Below, in pieces: positions 1-7,333 of a stretch of DNA of 10,440 nt. The position numbers and the translations under genes were made by a program. How positions within the stretch are numbered: position 1 is the stretch's first letter; each line of letters starts with the position of its first letter. The notes under the pieces were generated by a model that did no database searches, had not been told where the DNA came from, and saw only the letters and a program-made list of their open reading frames with translations. This stretch comes from Psilocybe azurescens (lineage: Eukaryota; Basidiomycota; Agaricomycetes; Agaricales; Agrocybaceae), in NCBI GenBank assembly GCA_023853785.1, contig JAJIRX010001069.1, positions 1 to 10,440 of the forward strand, in the 5' to 3' direction.

Positions 1-2
1 CG

Positions 3-32
3 GCGGATGCGTACCACGCCCAGGACGACTGA
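3..32 (+). CDS. Possible C-terminal end of an upstream gene (partial)
   Basis: The third frame reads ADAYHAQDD and ends at TGA 30-32. Eight of the nine codons end in G or C (gcg, gcg, tac, cac, gcc, cag, gac, gac), unlike the AT-rich DNA that follows at once, where runs of T begin near 68. This is what the end of a GC3-rich fungal gene followed by a T-rich 3' untranslated region would look like. Nine residues cannot identify a product, and the same bases are open in the other two frames, so the call rests only on the codon-position bias and the sharp change in composition. Confidence 0.3.
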   Translation, partial: ADAYHAQDD

Positions 33-506
33 CGGCATGTATGACCGATACCACCACCCGTCCTTACCTTTTTTTAAATTTTTTTTCACTTTTTTCTTGT
101 GTTCTCTCATTTTCTTTTACATCTATGTGTTTGTTTGTTCATTTAACCCAAGTATATACCCTCACACCTTTTTACTCTGTTATGTTTTTTATTTTTATTT
201 TATTTTGTTACAATGGACTTTATGTAGATAATAATGTAGTATATAGTTAATATATTATATTGCACTCATGAATTTACACTAAGATTGATAGATTGAAATA
301 TTCTAGTTGGAATCCAATGATACAGGGTAGATTATATAAGCAGTGTACAGTAGGTGTATGATATAAGGATTATATAAGCAGTGTATAGTAGATGTATGAT
401 AGTAGTGGTAACTGTGTAAATCTATTTTATATTCAGCCTAAAGGTGTGGGAAATTGTTTTTACTCAGCTTCAAGCCATGGGAATTCCACTTTATTACTGT
501 ATTGGC
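33..506. other. AT-rich spacer without a convincing gene
   Basis: T-rich and A/T-rich sequence with homopolymer T runs near 68-96. The open frames here translate to low-complexity Phe/Leu/Tyr-rich strings with no motif, so I treat them as chance. It may include the 3' untranslated region of the gene that could end at 32. A short duplication at 330-401 is listed separately. Confidence 0.6.
330..401. repeat. Tandem duplication, two 34-base copies at 38-base period
   Basis: Bases 330-363 and 368-401 are the same except at two positions: both read gattatataagcagtgta, then c or t, then agta, g or a, and gtgtatgata-like sequence. The four bases between copies are taag. Each copy contains TATATAAG, a TATA-like string. 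It looks like a simple local duplication in spacer DNA; a duplicated weak promoter element cannot be excluded. Confidence 0.8.
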
Positions 507-648
507 TATAAATAACTCTATTCCCCTTCATTCCCCATCATTCCCCTCCGTTCCCTCTCCAATTCCTTCATTCCCTCTTCAATCCCCTCTATTCCCTATT
601 CCCTCTATTCCCTTCACTCCTTTCTCAATCCCTCCAGTCCTAGGGAAT
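501..648 (+). promoter_or_regulatory. Promoter-like TATA box followed by a CT-rich tract
   Basis: ATTGG (inverted CCAAT) at 501-505 is followed directly by TATAAATA at 507-514, a full match to the TATAWAWA consensus. A pyrimidine tract rich in ttccc/attccc words covers about 518-640, and the first ATG is at 649. TATA plus a CT-rich stretch before the start codon is a known arrangement in highly expressed fungal genes. However, the frame from 649 (beginning MWGVRNTAK) stops at 738 after about 29 codons, so there is no obvious gene to drive. The CT tract may equally be microsatellite-like DNA. Confidence 0.3.
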
Positions 649-807
649 ATGTGGGGAGTGAGAAATACTGCAAAGGCTTTGCAACCACGGCTATTTGCAA
701 CTTGTGGTCTGAGTACACGATTGGGCCATATCAAATAAATCGGGTAGCGATGGGTAGCGAACAGGAAGAGGTGACGAAGAGACCATGTAATAGGGACAAT
801 AGAGGGT
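641..807. other. Spacer between CT tract and tandem repeat array
   Basis: Mixed-composition sequence with no recognisable product. One plus frame is open from 651 through the first repeat unit to a TAG at 879-881, so this stretch might be the decayed 5' part of the gene that carried the repeats, but it shows no motif of its own. Confidence 0.4.
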
Positions 808-1266
808 GGATGGCGACATCGGAAGGAGTCGGTCAAGGACTCAAAAAGATGGAGAACGTTGGAGGAGACAGTAGGATGTAGAAGAAGCGCTCCTCCGCAT
901 CCTCATCTTTATCAACATATGAAGGCGGCAAAGAATGTAGATCCTGTAGATCCTGCTGCCTGGATGGCGATATCGGAAGGAGTTGAGGACTCAAAAAGAT
1001 CGAGGACGTTGGAGGAGACAGTGGGATGCAGAAGAAGCGCTCTTCCGCATCCTCACCTTCATCAGCGCCAATGAAGGCGGTAGCAAAGGTAGAACCGGTT
1101 AATCTTGCTGCCTGGATGGAAATATTGAAAGGAATCAAGGACTCAAAAAAGATCGAGGACGTTGGAGGAGACAGTGGGATGCAGAAGAAGCGCTCTTCTG
1201 CATCCTCACTCTCATCAGAGACAATAAAGGCGGTAGAAAAGGTAGAGCTCGTAGATCCTGCTGCCG
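808..1266. repeat. Three tandem ~152-base repeat units
   Basis: Units are about 808-961, 962-1113 and 1114-1266. Each starts ggatgg, passes through gttggaggagacagt, then gaagaagcgctc (starting at 881, 1031 and 1184), and ends near ctgctgcc. The gaagaagcgctc cores are 150 and 153 bases apart, both multiples of three, so a reading frame is kept across the array although unit lengths vary by small indels. Units 2 and 3 are closer to each other than to unit 1. No further unit is visible on either side. Confidence 0.9.
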
Positions 1267-1282
1267 GAGTCAATAGGTTGAC

Positions 1283-1311
1283 CCCAATCCCAAGGCAACC
1301 TTGGGATTGGG
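1283..1311. repeat. Perfect inverted repeat: 13-bp stem, 3-base loop
   Basis: cccaatcccaagg (1283-1295) is followed by caa and then its exact reverse complement (1299-1311). A perfect 13-bp stem with a three-base loop is unlikely by chance at one named position. There is no T run after it, and eukaryotic genes do not use hairpin terminators, so it is not called a terminator. It sits just after the last tandem unit. Confidence 0.85.
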
Positions 1312-1365
1312 CAAAGAAGAGTTGAGAGGAGAGTGTGAAGAGATCGATGACTGTCGCGAGGTGAT

Positions 1366-1447
1366 CACGTGAATATTCAAACTCCGATGCACATGTGAAT
1401 ATTCAAACTCCGTTGTACACGTGAATATTCAAACTCCGTCGCACATG
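1366..1447. repeat. Three 26-base tandem units with E-box-like site and GAATATTC
   Basis: GAATATTCAAACTCCG occurs starting at 1371, 1397 and 1423, exactly 26 bases apart. Immediately before each, overlapping its first G, is CACGTG (1366-1371), CATGTG (1392-1397) or CACGTG (1418-1423). A fourth E-box-like CACATG at 1442-1447 comes without the following block. CACGTG is the core site of bHLH factors such as Cbf1/Pho4 in fungi, and GAATATTC is itself palindromic. Whether this is an operator-like array or a minisatellite cannot be told from sequence alone. Confidence 0.75.
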
Positions 1448-1491
1448 GGATTAGCGACGTTAACCTTTCGCCCAAGTTCTCACCACTACAG

Positions 1492-1530
1492 TGATATAGA
1501 CGAGTGTTTCTTCTATATCATAGTCTGTGG
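1492..1530. repeat. 39-base hairpin element, copy 1
   Basis: TGATATAGA (1492-1500) and TCTATATCA (1512-1520) are perfect 9-base inverted arms around an 11-base loop. The element plus its right flank (to gtgg at 1530) recurs 186 bases downstream with the same arms and one loop change. No flanking target duplication was noticed. Confidence 0.75.
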
Positions 1531-1677
1531 TCACCCTCAACTTATTTATTTCCGTCAATCTCTCCTACTTCCCTCGTTCGCGCCGGTATACTAAAAGCAG
1601 GACTCGTCATTCATTTTTCTCTTTTTGTTCCTTGCCTAGTATCTTATCATGCGCCTTCAGTCGAATTGTTCAGAGCA

Positions 1678-1716
1678 TGATATAGACGAATGTTTCTTCT
1701 ATATCACTGCTCGTGG
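1678..1716. repeat. 39-base hairpin element, copy 2
   Basis: Same arms TGATATAGA (1678-1686) and TCTATATCA (1698-1706) as copy 1; the 11-base loop differs only by A for G at its fourth base. The right flank again ends in a gtgg word, but has several changes, so conservation is strongest over the hairpin itself. Confidence 0.75.
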
Positions 1717-2180
1717 ACTTTTCCCTCGTTCCTAGTACCGCTACATTTCATGATATACAAAGGATCCATTGTTTCTCTATTGTTTTCCCTCGGCGATTTT
1801 ATCCGTCCTGTTCTGATCTCTAGAATCGAACCGTATGTTTGAATTTCTAAATCTCTTTTCTCTCTTTGATTTGATCACTCTTTCTAGATCAGTATTCCTA
1901 TCCTTTGATAATCCACACTCTCTTCTGTATAGTTTCAGGATCCCATTGTGGTCATGTAAGTCAACAAGTCCGTATCACGCATCTGAACACAATTTCTAAC
2001 ACATCTCGTCTTCCGTAGACAAGTGATTTTGTTCAATGTCCTCCACACCTTTTGACTGGACAAACGGATGTGTTTTTATACAGAATAGCACCATCTACTG
2101 CTCTCCCAATTCAAGGCGTCCTGTGCTTATCCCCCCACACCCCACTACCAGTCCCTTGAGCTAAACTCCTGAACGTCGCG
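1717..2180. other. Pyrimidine-rich noncoding stretch before the next pseudogene
   Basis: No open frame or motif of note. The sequence is rich in C and T (ttccctcg, ctctctttg, tctcttctg), as expected of fungal upstream or intronic DNA. It may hold the old promoter and 5' untranslated region of the pseudogene that begins near 2181. I see no clear TATA box. Confidence 0.5.
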
Positions 2181-4182
2181 ATGTTCAAGCAGCCTGTATG
2201 GTGGTCGGATTCGTTTGGCTGAGCTTTCATTCGTGCCCTTGGCACCCTCCTTTCTTTCATACCCGTTCCAAGACTTATGCTGGATTCCACATACCAAGGA
2301 AACTACCGCCTTGGGAGGCAATGGTTATCAATACGAGATGGATGAGGACAGCTGCATGAAGTGGGAAGAGGCAGAAACCCGCTTGGTGGAAGCTGTACAC
2401 AGACTCCAAATGGCGTACAACATCCGCGGTACAACGCCTCCTCCCCATCTTTGTTCAACTATTCAAAGTCGCATAAATCAGCTGCGATTTCTGGAAAGAT
2501 GAGCAAGTTGGCGCGGGACTGGTTTGCTATCTGGATGGGTCTTCTATCTTACATCCTGGCCCAAGCATCGCTTCCCGAGAATTATAAAACGCCCAGTATG
2601 CCGCGAAGATGAGAACTGTCCATATCCTTCCTGGTACATGAAACTTGCAAAGGACCCCAAAATCTCTCTGGCATGGTTAGACGGGCTAAGCACCTCGACT
2701 GTCAATACTTTTGATGCCAAAACCCCTCGTGTAGGTGTTGTATTATGATGGACTGAGACAGATAAACTACATCTATTGATTTCTTTTGGATCATCACATT
2801 CCAGTATACTACCCTTGGACAATAGCTGAGGAAGAAGCTGTTCATCGTGACGGTTCTTTGAGGCACCTTCAGCCGCTGGAACAGATGGTTAAACGAGCTT
2901 TAGATGCCATTTTCCAGGACCGCGATTTCGCATTGGGCACTTTAATTATGAATTCTTACCTCTGGCAGAAAGAGAGTCCCCAAGATATTAGCATGCACTT
3001 ACTGGATATCAAATACACGACGTCCTTTGTTTTTCAATACGTGAGCCACAAGTTCGTGCATGAAGCTAACCATGGCGATAGACCTTTCCAGGATCCGTTG
3101 TTGGCTCAAGACAAGCTTGAGCTCTTGATTGCTGAGCATACATCAAAAGAAGAAGAGGCTGCTCGTGTTGCCTCCAATTTGCCCATGCATAACATGATTG
3201 GGTGGTTAAATGAAGAGGAGAAGGGCGCACTATACCAGGACTGGAAAACATTTTTCGACAAAAGAACAAAACGCAATGCCGAGATCTTGGCTTTGGAGGA
3301 TCCTTCTACTTGTCAAATTTTGCTGGAACAGGGTGCTCGTCCTCCTCGTTGATACCACAATGTACAAATGGAAGACAATTCGTTCTTCTAGAGGAAAAAG
3401 CTTTACATGCGAGTCCGTGTCAACAGCGCCAACCAGCAGGCCGTACATGGCTGTTATACCAAATCTCACAGGGTTTACGACGCTCTCAACAACGAATGGG
3501 ATCTTTGTAGGGACTTCACACCGCCGCTTGAGTTAGCTGAGGGTGGCAACATGGATGATGATATCGATTACGGCAATCCCAACCTTGCTGACTATGACGA
3601 TGGCGATGTTCTCTATTCACCTTGCCAAATGCCGTCTACTTCCTTCACTCAGTTTCCTGTGTATGTGGATTATAAAGATGATGATTGGAACAGTGACGAA
3701 AACTACGACAGAGACTGCCATGCTCGTATAAAACCTTCTGCGCCGTTACAGAAGACGAAGACGCCCGAGCTATTGCCATCCATGAGGGAAACTGGTCAGA
3801 AACCGCAAGACGCTATCCTATCCCTGAAATATGGGTATGGATATGTACCGCCACTGTCCACTGTCAGGTATGACACAAGCGTCGACATATGATTGGCACA
3901 GAGTATCTCGGGGCTTTGGATTCCTGCAAGGTGGCAAAGATGAGGAATTGGGACAGGCCGACCGTGCAGCTATACAGAGATTTTTTCTGCCATGGTGGCA
4001 AAAATTGATTCACAAATACCGACGGAGCTCTGGGATCTTAACGACACAAATCATCTGTCCCTCAGTCATTTGCAAGATTTCAATCTTATCGATAGGCCAT
4101 CCGATAATTTATTTGTGTTCAGTAAGCCTCAGACAATAGCATCAGACTGGATGCTCGGAGTGCAGTCCCCTGAGATCACTCT

Positions 4183-4228
4183 GTATGTATGTTGTCTAAT
4201 TTTATCTCATTCGGCACATACCATACAG
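4183..4228 (+). other. Surviving intron in the 2181-4930 pseudogene
   Basis: Donor GTATGT at 4183 (or 4187), a ctaat branch-like word at 4196-4200, and acceptor catacag ending at 4228. Its 46-base length suits a basidiomycete intron, and it separates two blocks that both fit the family (SDWMLGVQSPEITL before, ECIPFHTLVPLE after). Confidence 0.6.
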
Positions 4229-4631
4229 ACTGTCTCTCGTTGTCTCCTGCGAGAATGTATCCCATTCCACACTCTGGTGCCCTTGGAAGTGAGAGCATGT
4301 GTTTTCACTGTAAAGAGCCTTACGCACCCACATCCTTTCGCAAAGCAGGTTACATTTTTACTCTCGAGGACTTTGAGGCTGCCATGTCGCGGTGCAAAGA
4401 AGTCGTCAGCCAGCCTCACGGCCGTGCAGCACTGTTGATGGGGGATAATTTCTCGGATTGCTAGGCAATACACGAGCCTCGACACAACACTGCAGGGACC
4501 CTCTGTCAAAATTACGCAATACCAGATCGGATTCGTGTCTACTGCTGTTTCTAATGGATACTCATATTGTGACAACGAGCTAACTGCAAACGAGCTGGCA
4601 GCAATATGCGGAACATATTCTATGTATACTG

Positions 4632-4680
4632 GTAAATTACCATTACAACCAAATGGTTTCCCACTAACATGTCTGAACAG
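4632..4680 (+). other. Second surviving intron in the same pseudogene
   Basis: GTAAAT donor at 4632, ctaac branch-like word near 4663, and acceptor gaacag ending at 4680; length 49. Joining the flanks continues TYSMYT into DLPEQITVKSWFPP without a stop, which reading straight through does not give. Confidence 0.7.
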
Positions 4681-4930
4681 ATCTGCCGGAGCAAATCACT
4701 GTCAAATCCTGGTTTCCTCCAGCTGCCATTTGGTCCTCATATAACGCATACAACTGTCCGGGATAGACTGAACACAATGAACAATTTTTTTGTTTGCAAG
4801 ACATTTACAAGGGTGCTCAACCTTACACCATCACTGAATGGAAAAGAAAGCTCAGAGGGAATAAGCTGTACAGGCAACTTATCACTAACAATGCAAAGCG
4901 CGCCAAGCTTTTTATCGAAAACATCTGCCT

Positions 4931-5880
4931 GTGCAAGTGCCTGGATAGACTGGACATCTTTGCATGTACACAAGGACCGACATGCATCTTGTTCCATCTC
5001 CCGACCGACTTTTTCGTCTATCTTCCTTGTAATCTTGTTCACCTCTCGTCTTCGAAATTGTCTGTCGCTGTCTGTTGTTGCCAAGGCCATTTACTCCGTC
5101 TTGCTTATCATATTATTTTGTTTGTCCATAGATTAATGTTGAATTCTTCTTGCTCTGCGTAGTGGCCTATGTTTCAAGGTTTAACATTGTGAGCCTCTTG
5201 AGCATAGCAAACCCATGTACCTCCAATCATTCGATGCCGAGCCTCCTGGTCCTATGGTAATGTATTGGGGCGTGGGCTGTGGAAACTATTCCTCATGCGA
5301 GCAAACTATCAGGTCACATCTTGCGATTAAAGGTCAATTATCTATTTTCATGTTCGTGACACTCCCACTTACCTATCGTTTTGGATGTTGGAAATGTTTG
5401 CAAAGTCATTGAACGAGTAAATTTGCTCACTGGTATTGTGAGTCCCTCATTTTTGTTAATCACTTATTTATTGGATGTGCCTAATATACAGTGACTACAA
5501 ATCTTCAAAACGATGGACTGTGTACAAGAAAATGCACAATATATATATACAAGTTACAAAAATTGCTTCCAAATCACTCTGCCACCTGTTTGTTCTACAC
5601 GTTGATCTCCATAATGTGCACCCAGCTATTCAAGATAGGTTTTTTTCTCTCCTATACTTCCGATGATTGCCCGTCTAACTGTCGGCTTTGAAAGGTTGCC
5701 ACTTTGTCTTGAAGAGATGAGCGCCACCAACGTAGTAGCTGGTCGAGTCGAAAGACGCGCAGCGTATAGTGATCAACATTATGTGAATCGTTGCTGGAAA
5801 CCTTTGTGGACTTGTGAAAAATCGAACTATGAGCCGGAATTAGCGCTGAAGGACAAAGAAACGGACACAGGAGACTCACG
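4931..5880. other. No recognisable gene; probable decayed sequence
   Basis: All frames are short and lack motifs I know. Bases 4975-5160 are T- and C-rich, like a 3' flank of the preceding pseudogene. From about 5380 to 5640 the sequence has weak coding character around the intron-like segment at 5438-5491, but the two sides do not join in an open frame. Open frames on both strands across 5650-5890 were not convincing. Confidence 0.5.
5438..5491 (+). other. Intron-like segment in otherwise unassigned DNA
   Basis: GTGAGT donor at 5438, ctaat at 5481-5485 and acceptor atacag ending at 5491, length 54. The left flank reads LDVGNVCKVIERVNLLTGI in one frame; the matching frame to the right opens with a TGA, then continues QIFKTMDCVQENAQY. 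This suggests a fragment of an unknown broken gene, or a chance match to splice signals. Confidence 0.35.
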
Positions 5881-6222
5881 TTATGACAATACACCCCCCT
5901 CCATTACATCGGCAGCAACCTTGCGGTTCTTCTGCGCTGCCTTCTCGATGTCGTCGACGATATTCAGGGCCCACTTTGCGATGAGATCAACGATATGCAT
6001 TCGCGTTCGCTGTGCGGGGAAGTAGTGTTTGTGGAATTGAATCGAGAGTTGCATAGCGTAAAGAGCTACAAAGACACGGTTAGTGAAGAATATACGTTGA
6101 ATAAGCACTGACATACAGTAGCAGGTCCCAAGAGCTCCGAACCGCCACAAGGTCACACCGTTGAAGCGACCCGACTTGAAGGTGGTGGTTGAGAAGCATC
6201 TCGAACGACTCACCGTTTTTTC
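5881..6222 (-). pseudogene. Truncated minus-strand gene fragment, unknown, clean codon use
   Basis: Read on the minus strand from about 6222 down to TAA at 5883-5881, with an intron at 6116-6066. The exons give FKSGRFNGVTLWRFGALGT (before the intron), then YAMQLSIQFHKHYFPAQ, RMHIVDLIAKWALNIVDDIE and KAAQKNRKVAADVM. Codon choice is strongly GC3-biased (atc, gtc, gac, gag, aag, cac), unlike the decayed genes on either side. It is open only to the TAA at 6225-6223 upstream and has no ATG, so the 5' part is missing; the kinesin relic begins within about 80 bases. The last exon may instead end at a GT near 5895, skipping the TAA. I do not recognise the family. It is hydrophilic, helix-prone and has no membrane segment. 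Confidence 0.45.
6066..6116 (-). other. Intron in the minus-strand fragment
   Basis: On the minus strand: donor GTATGT (6116-6111), ctaac branch-like word near 6083, and acceptor tttgtag ending at 6066. It is 51 bases, a multiple of three with no stop, so a gene caller may wrongly read through it. Splicing changes TCYCMS...VALYAM to TCYSLYAM. Confidence 0.65.
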
Positions 6223-6290
6223 TTAAATATGCGACATCACTTTTCTCTATACGTGATGCTCGGTGCATTATTTGATGAATTCGTGTCATT

Positions 6291-7018
6291 TTCGGAAGCT
6301 CGTTGTCCAGTCTCCATTTGTACAGAATCAGCGCTATCAATTAACTCTCGACCTTATGCTTCCACCTCAACAACTACAGCGGTCAAGATCTGTCCCGGCC
6401 GCCATCTTTTCTTCACAGGGAGTCGCTTCGGACACACAGGACTCTGCTGGAACATCTGGGAAACAACAAGGAAATCAAGACACGGAGACACACATTCAAG
6501 TCACATTGCGCTACTGAGCTCGATCTGAACGAGAAATAGACAAAAATAGACATTTATTGTAGATACTCGATGGCCCAAAGGGAAGGCAAAAGAACTGACC
6601 GTCCAGATATTAAAACCAAATTCAAGTCCGGGAATGCACACCCGAGCACCCACAAACATTTCCTTATGATATCGATTTTGGTCCAGAAGCTAATCAAAGC
6701 ATGATATTTCACGACGTTATTGCACCTTTGGTAAAGGAGATTATTGAAGGATATAATTCTACCATATTTGCGTACGGGTAAACAGGAACAGGAAAAACAT
6801 ATGTTATACATTGTCTGATATCGTCACCCGTTGAACTTTCCCCACAGGTTTATTATGCAAGGCGATTTGGTCCCCACCTCAGTGGATGACCCTGCTCTCA
6901 CGGTAGGAATCATTCCCCGTGTCATTATTTCTGTTTCATGAGCTCGAAAAAGTATATACGGACTGTATAGCGATAATATCCTATATCAAACTCTACAACA
7001 AAGAGCTTCGGGACCCGA
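6291..7018 (+). pseudogene. Kinesin-5 (BimC/Eg5-type) pseudogene, copy A: N-terminus to mid-motor
   Basis: Kinesin-5 motors form bipolar tetramers that slide spindle microtubules apart. This copy holds the N-terminal extension and the first half of a motor: THIQVTLR (first strand of the fold, about 6488-6511), DGPKG (about 6569), ELTVQI (about 6585), FGPEANQSMIFHDVIAPLV (from 6678), GYNSTIFAYG-TGTGKTY (P-loop, 6749-6802), MQGDL and IPRV (6853-6930), FHELEKVYTDCIAIISYIKL then YNKELRD (6934-7013). The P-loop glutamine codon is TAA (6779-6781), and the arginine after LRY is TGA (6515-6517). Frames shift near 6545, 6655 and 6930. A likely intron (6803-6847) interrupts the sequence after the P-loop. 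The start codon is not seen. The motor ends after ELRD, before the two switch regions, where copy B starts. Kinesin-5 rather than another kinesin is judged from the N-terminal motifs and the shared tail in copy B. Confidence 0.85.
6302..6587 (+). repeat. Direct repeat, left copy (kinesin N-terminus)
   Basis: Aligns by eye along its length with 7031-7322. Shared strings include tgcctccacctcaacaactaca-like sequence near 6361, gggaaacaacaagga near 6458, attgcgctactgag at 6505-6518 and gatggcccaaag near 6569. The copies differ by many substitutions and small indels, so the duplication is not recent. Homology stops at gaactg (about 6587), where copy A continues into the motor and copy B jumps to its end. 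Confidence 0.85.
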
Positions 7019-7030
7019 TTTCGACATGAC

Positions 7031-7322
7031 TGCTGTCCGGTCTCCACTCGCACAAGAATTAACAACAATCTCAACCTGATGCCTCCACCTCAACAACTAC
7101 AGTGGCCATGATCTATCATGTCCTGACTGCCTTCTTCCTCTTTACAGAGAATTGCTTCAGATACATAGGCCCCCGTTGGAATATTCGGGGAAACAACAAG
7201 GAGATCGAGATGCAGAGACGCATTCAAATCGTATTGCGCTACTGAGTTCCGGTCTCAACGAGAAATAGACGGAGAACAAACAGTCATTGTAGATATCGAC
7301 GGCCCAAAGGAAGGCAAGAACT
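7031..7322 (+). repeat. Direct repeat, right copy (kinesin N-terminus)
   Basis: Partner of 6302-6587, offset about 730 bases. It begins within a few bases of the ATG at 7026 and ends at the gaactg shared with the left copy. After that point the right copy reads taccctaccg, the first half of VPYR. Confidence 0.85.
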
Positions 7323-7333
7323 GTACCCTACCG

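Larger units (their letters stand above)
808..1325 (+). pseudogene. Decayed gene piece encoding ~51-residue repeats, family unknown
   Basis: On the plus strand the repeat units encode a hydrophilic ~51-residue module: a DSKKIEDVGGDSG block, then MQKKRSSASS with a basic/serine-rich patch, then a KAV-KVE block and DPAAW. Units 2-3 are read without interruption from ATG 1026 to a stop at 1323-1325. Unit 1 has TAG (879-881) where the other two have CAG, and its following block is readable only in another frame, so the whole is broken. The KKRSS patch resembles a nuclear-localisation or phosphorylation patch, but this is only composition. The minus strand is also open over 833-1273 because the composition allows it; I prefer the plus strand because of its charged, low-hydrophobicity repeat. 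It could be a C-terminal repeat region of a lost gene or only a minisatellite. Confidence 0.35.
2181..4930 (+). pseudogene. Broken gene of an unnamed basidiomycete protein family
   Basis: Collinear blocks can be read 5' to 3' by switching frame: KWEEAETRLVEAVHRL (about 2359), KLARDWFAIWMGLLSYILAQ (from 2503), AWLDGLSTSTVNTF (about 2671), IPVYYPW (about 2800), DWKTFFDKRTKRNAEILA (about 3240), HRVYDALNNEWDLC (about 3468), YGYGYVPPLS (about 3830), TELWDLND (about 4020), ECIPFHTLVPLE (about 4254), GYIFTLEDFEAA (about 4350), QPHGRAALL (about 4412), ANELAAICGTYSMYTG (4586-4633) and SWFPPAAIW (about 4710). From memory, this order matches a common family of roughly 700-800-residue hypothetical proteins in Agaricomycete genomes, with no known function. 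Frame changes occur near 2470, 2600, 2750-2790, 3350, 3400, 3880, 3990, 4330 and 4450, with an in-frame TGA at 2746-2748. The longest open piece is 2786-3352. The likely start is ATG 2181, but an in-frame stop follows it, so the start is uncertain. The 3' end is not clear. Confidence 0.7.

Noticed and set aside
7..250. Two overlapping open frames in the T-rich left edge
   Set aside because: Translations are low-complexity Phe/Leu/Tyr strings produced by T runs, with no motif.
833..1273. 146-codon minus-strand frame through all three tandem units
   Set aside because: It is open because the repeats keep a multiple-of-three core spacing. The plus-strand product has a more protein-like charged pattern, though the minus frame cannot be fully excluded.
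1283..1311. Rho-independent terminator
   Set aside because: No T run follows the stem, and the window is fungal nuclear DNA.
1366..1447. Possible CRISPR-like array
   Set aside because: Units of 26 bases are joined directly with no unique spacers, and the sequence is eukaryotic.
3066..3269. Minus-strand frame opposite the 2786-3352 piece
   Set aside because: It is a shadow of the plus-strand family blocks, which have recognisable conserved motifs.
4207..4575. 122-codon minus-strand frame
   Set aside because: It overlaps the ECIPFHTLVPLE, GYIFTLEDFEAA and QPHGRAALL blocks of the plus-strand pseudogene and has no motif of its own.
4737..5090. 117-codon minus-strand frame ending in lysine- and arginine-rich sequence
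   Set aside because: It overlaps the last plus-strand block of the pseudogene and shows no family motif.
6554..6811. 85-codon minus-strand frame
   Set aside because: It is antisense to the kinesin P-loop region of copy A.
6803..6847. Exact boundaries of an intron after the kinesin P-loop in copy A
   Set aside because: GT and cacag are present and MQGDL follows, but the donor GTTATA is weak and the joined frame is unclear, so it is mentioned only within the pseudogene.
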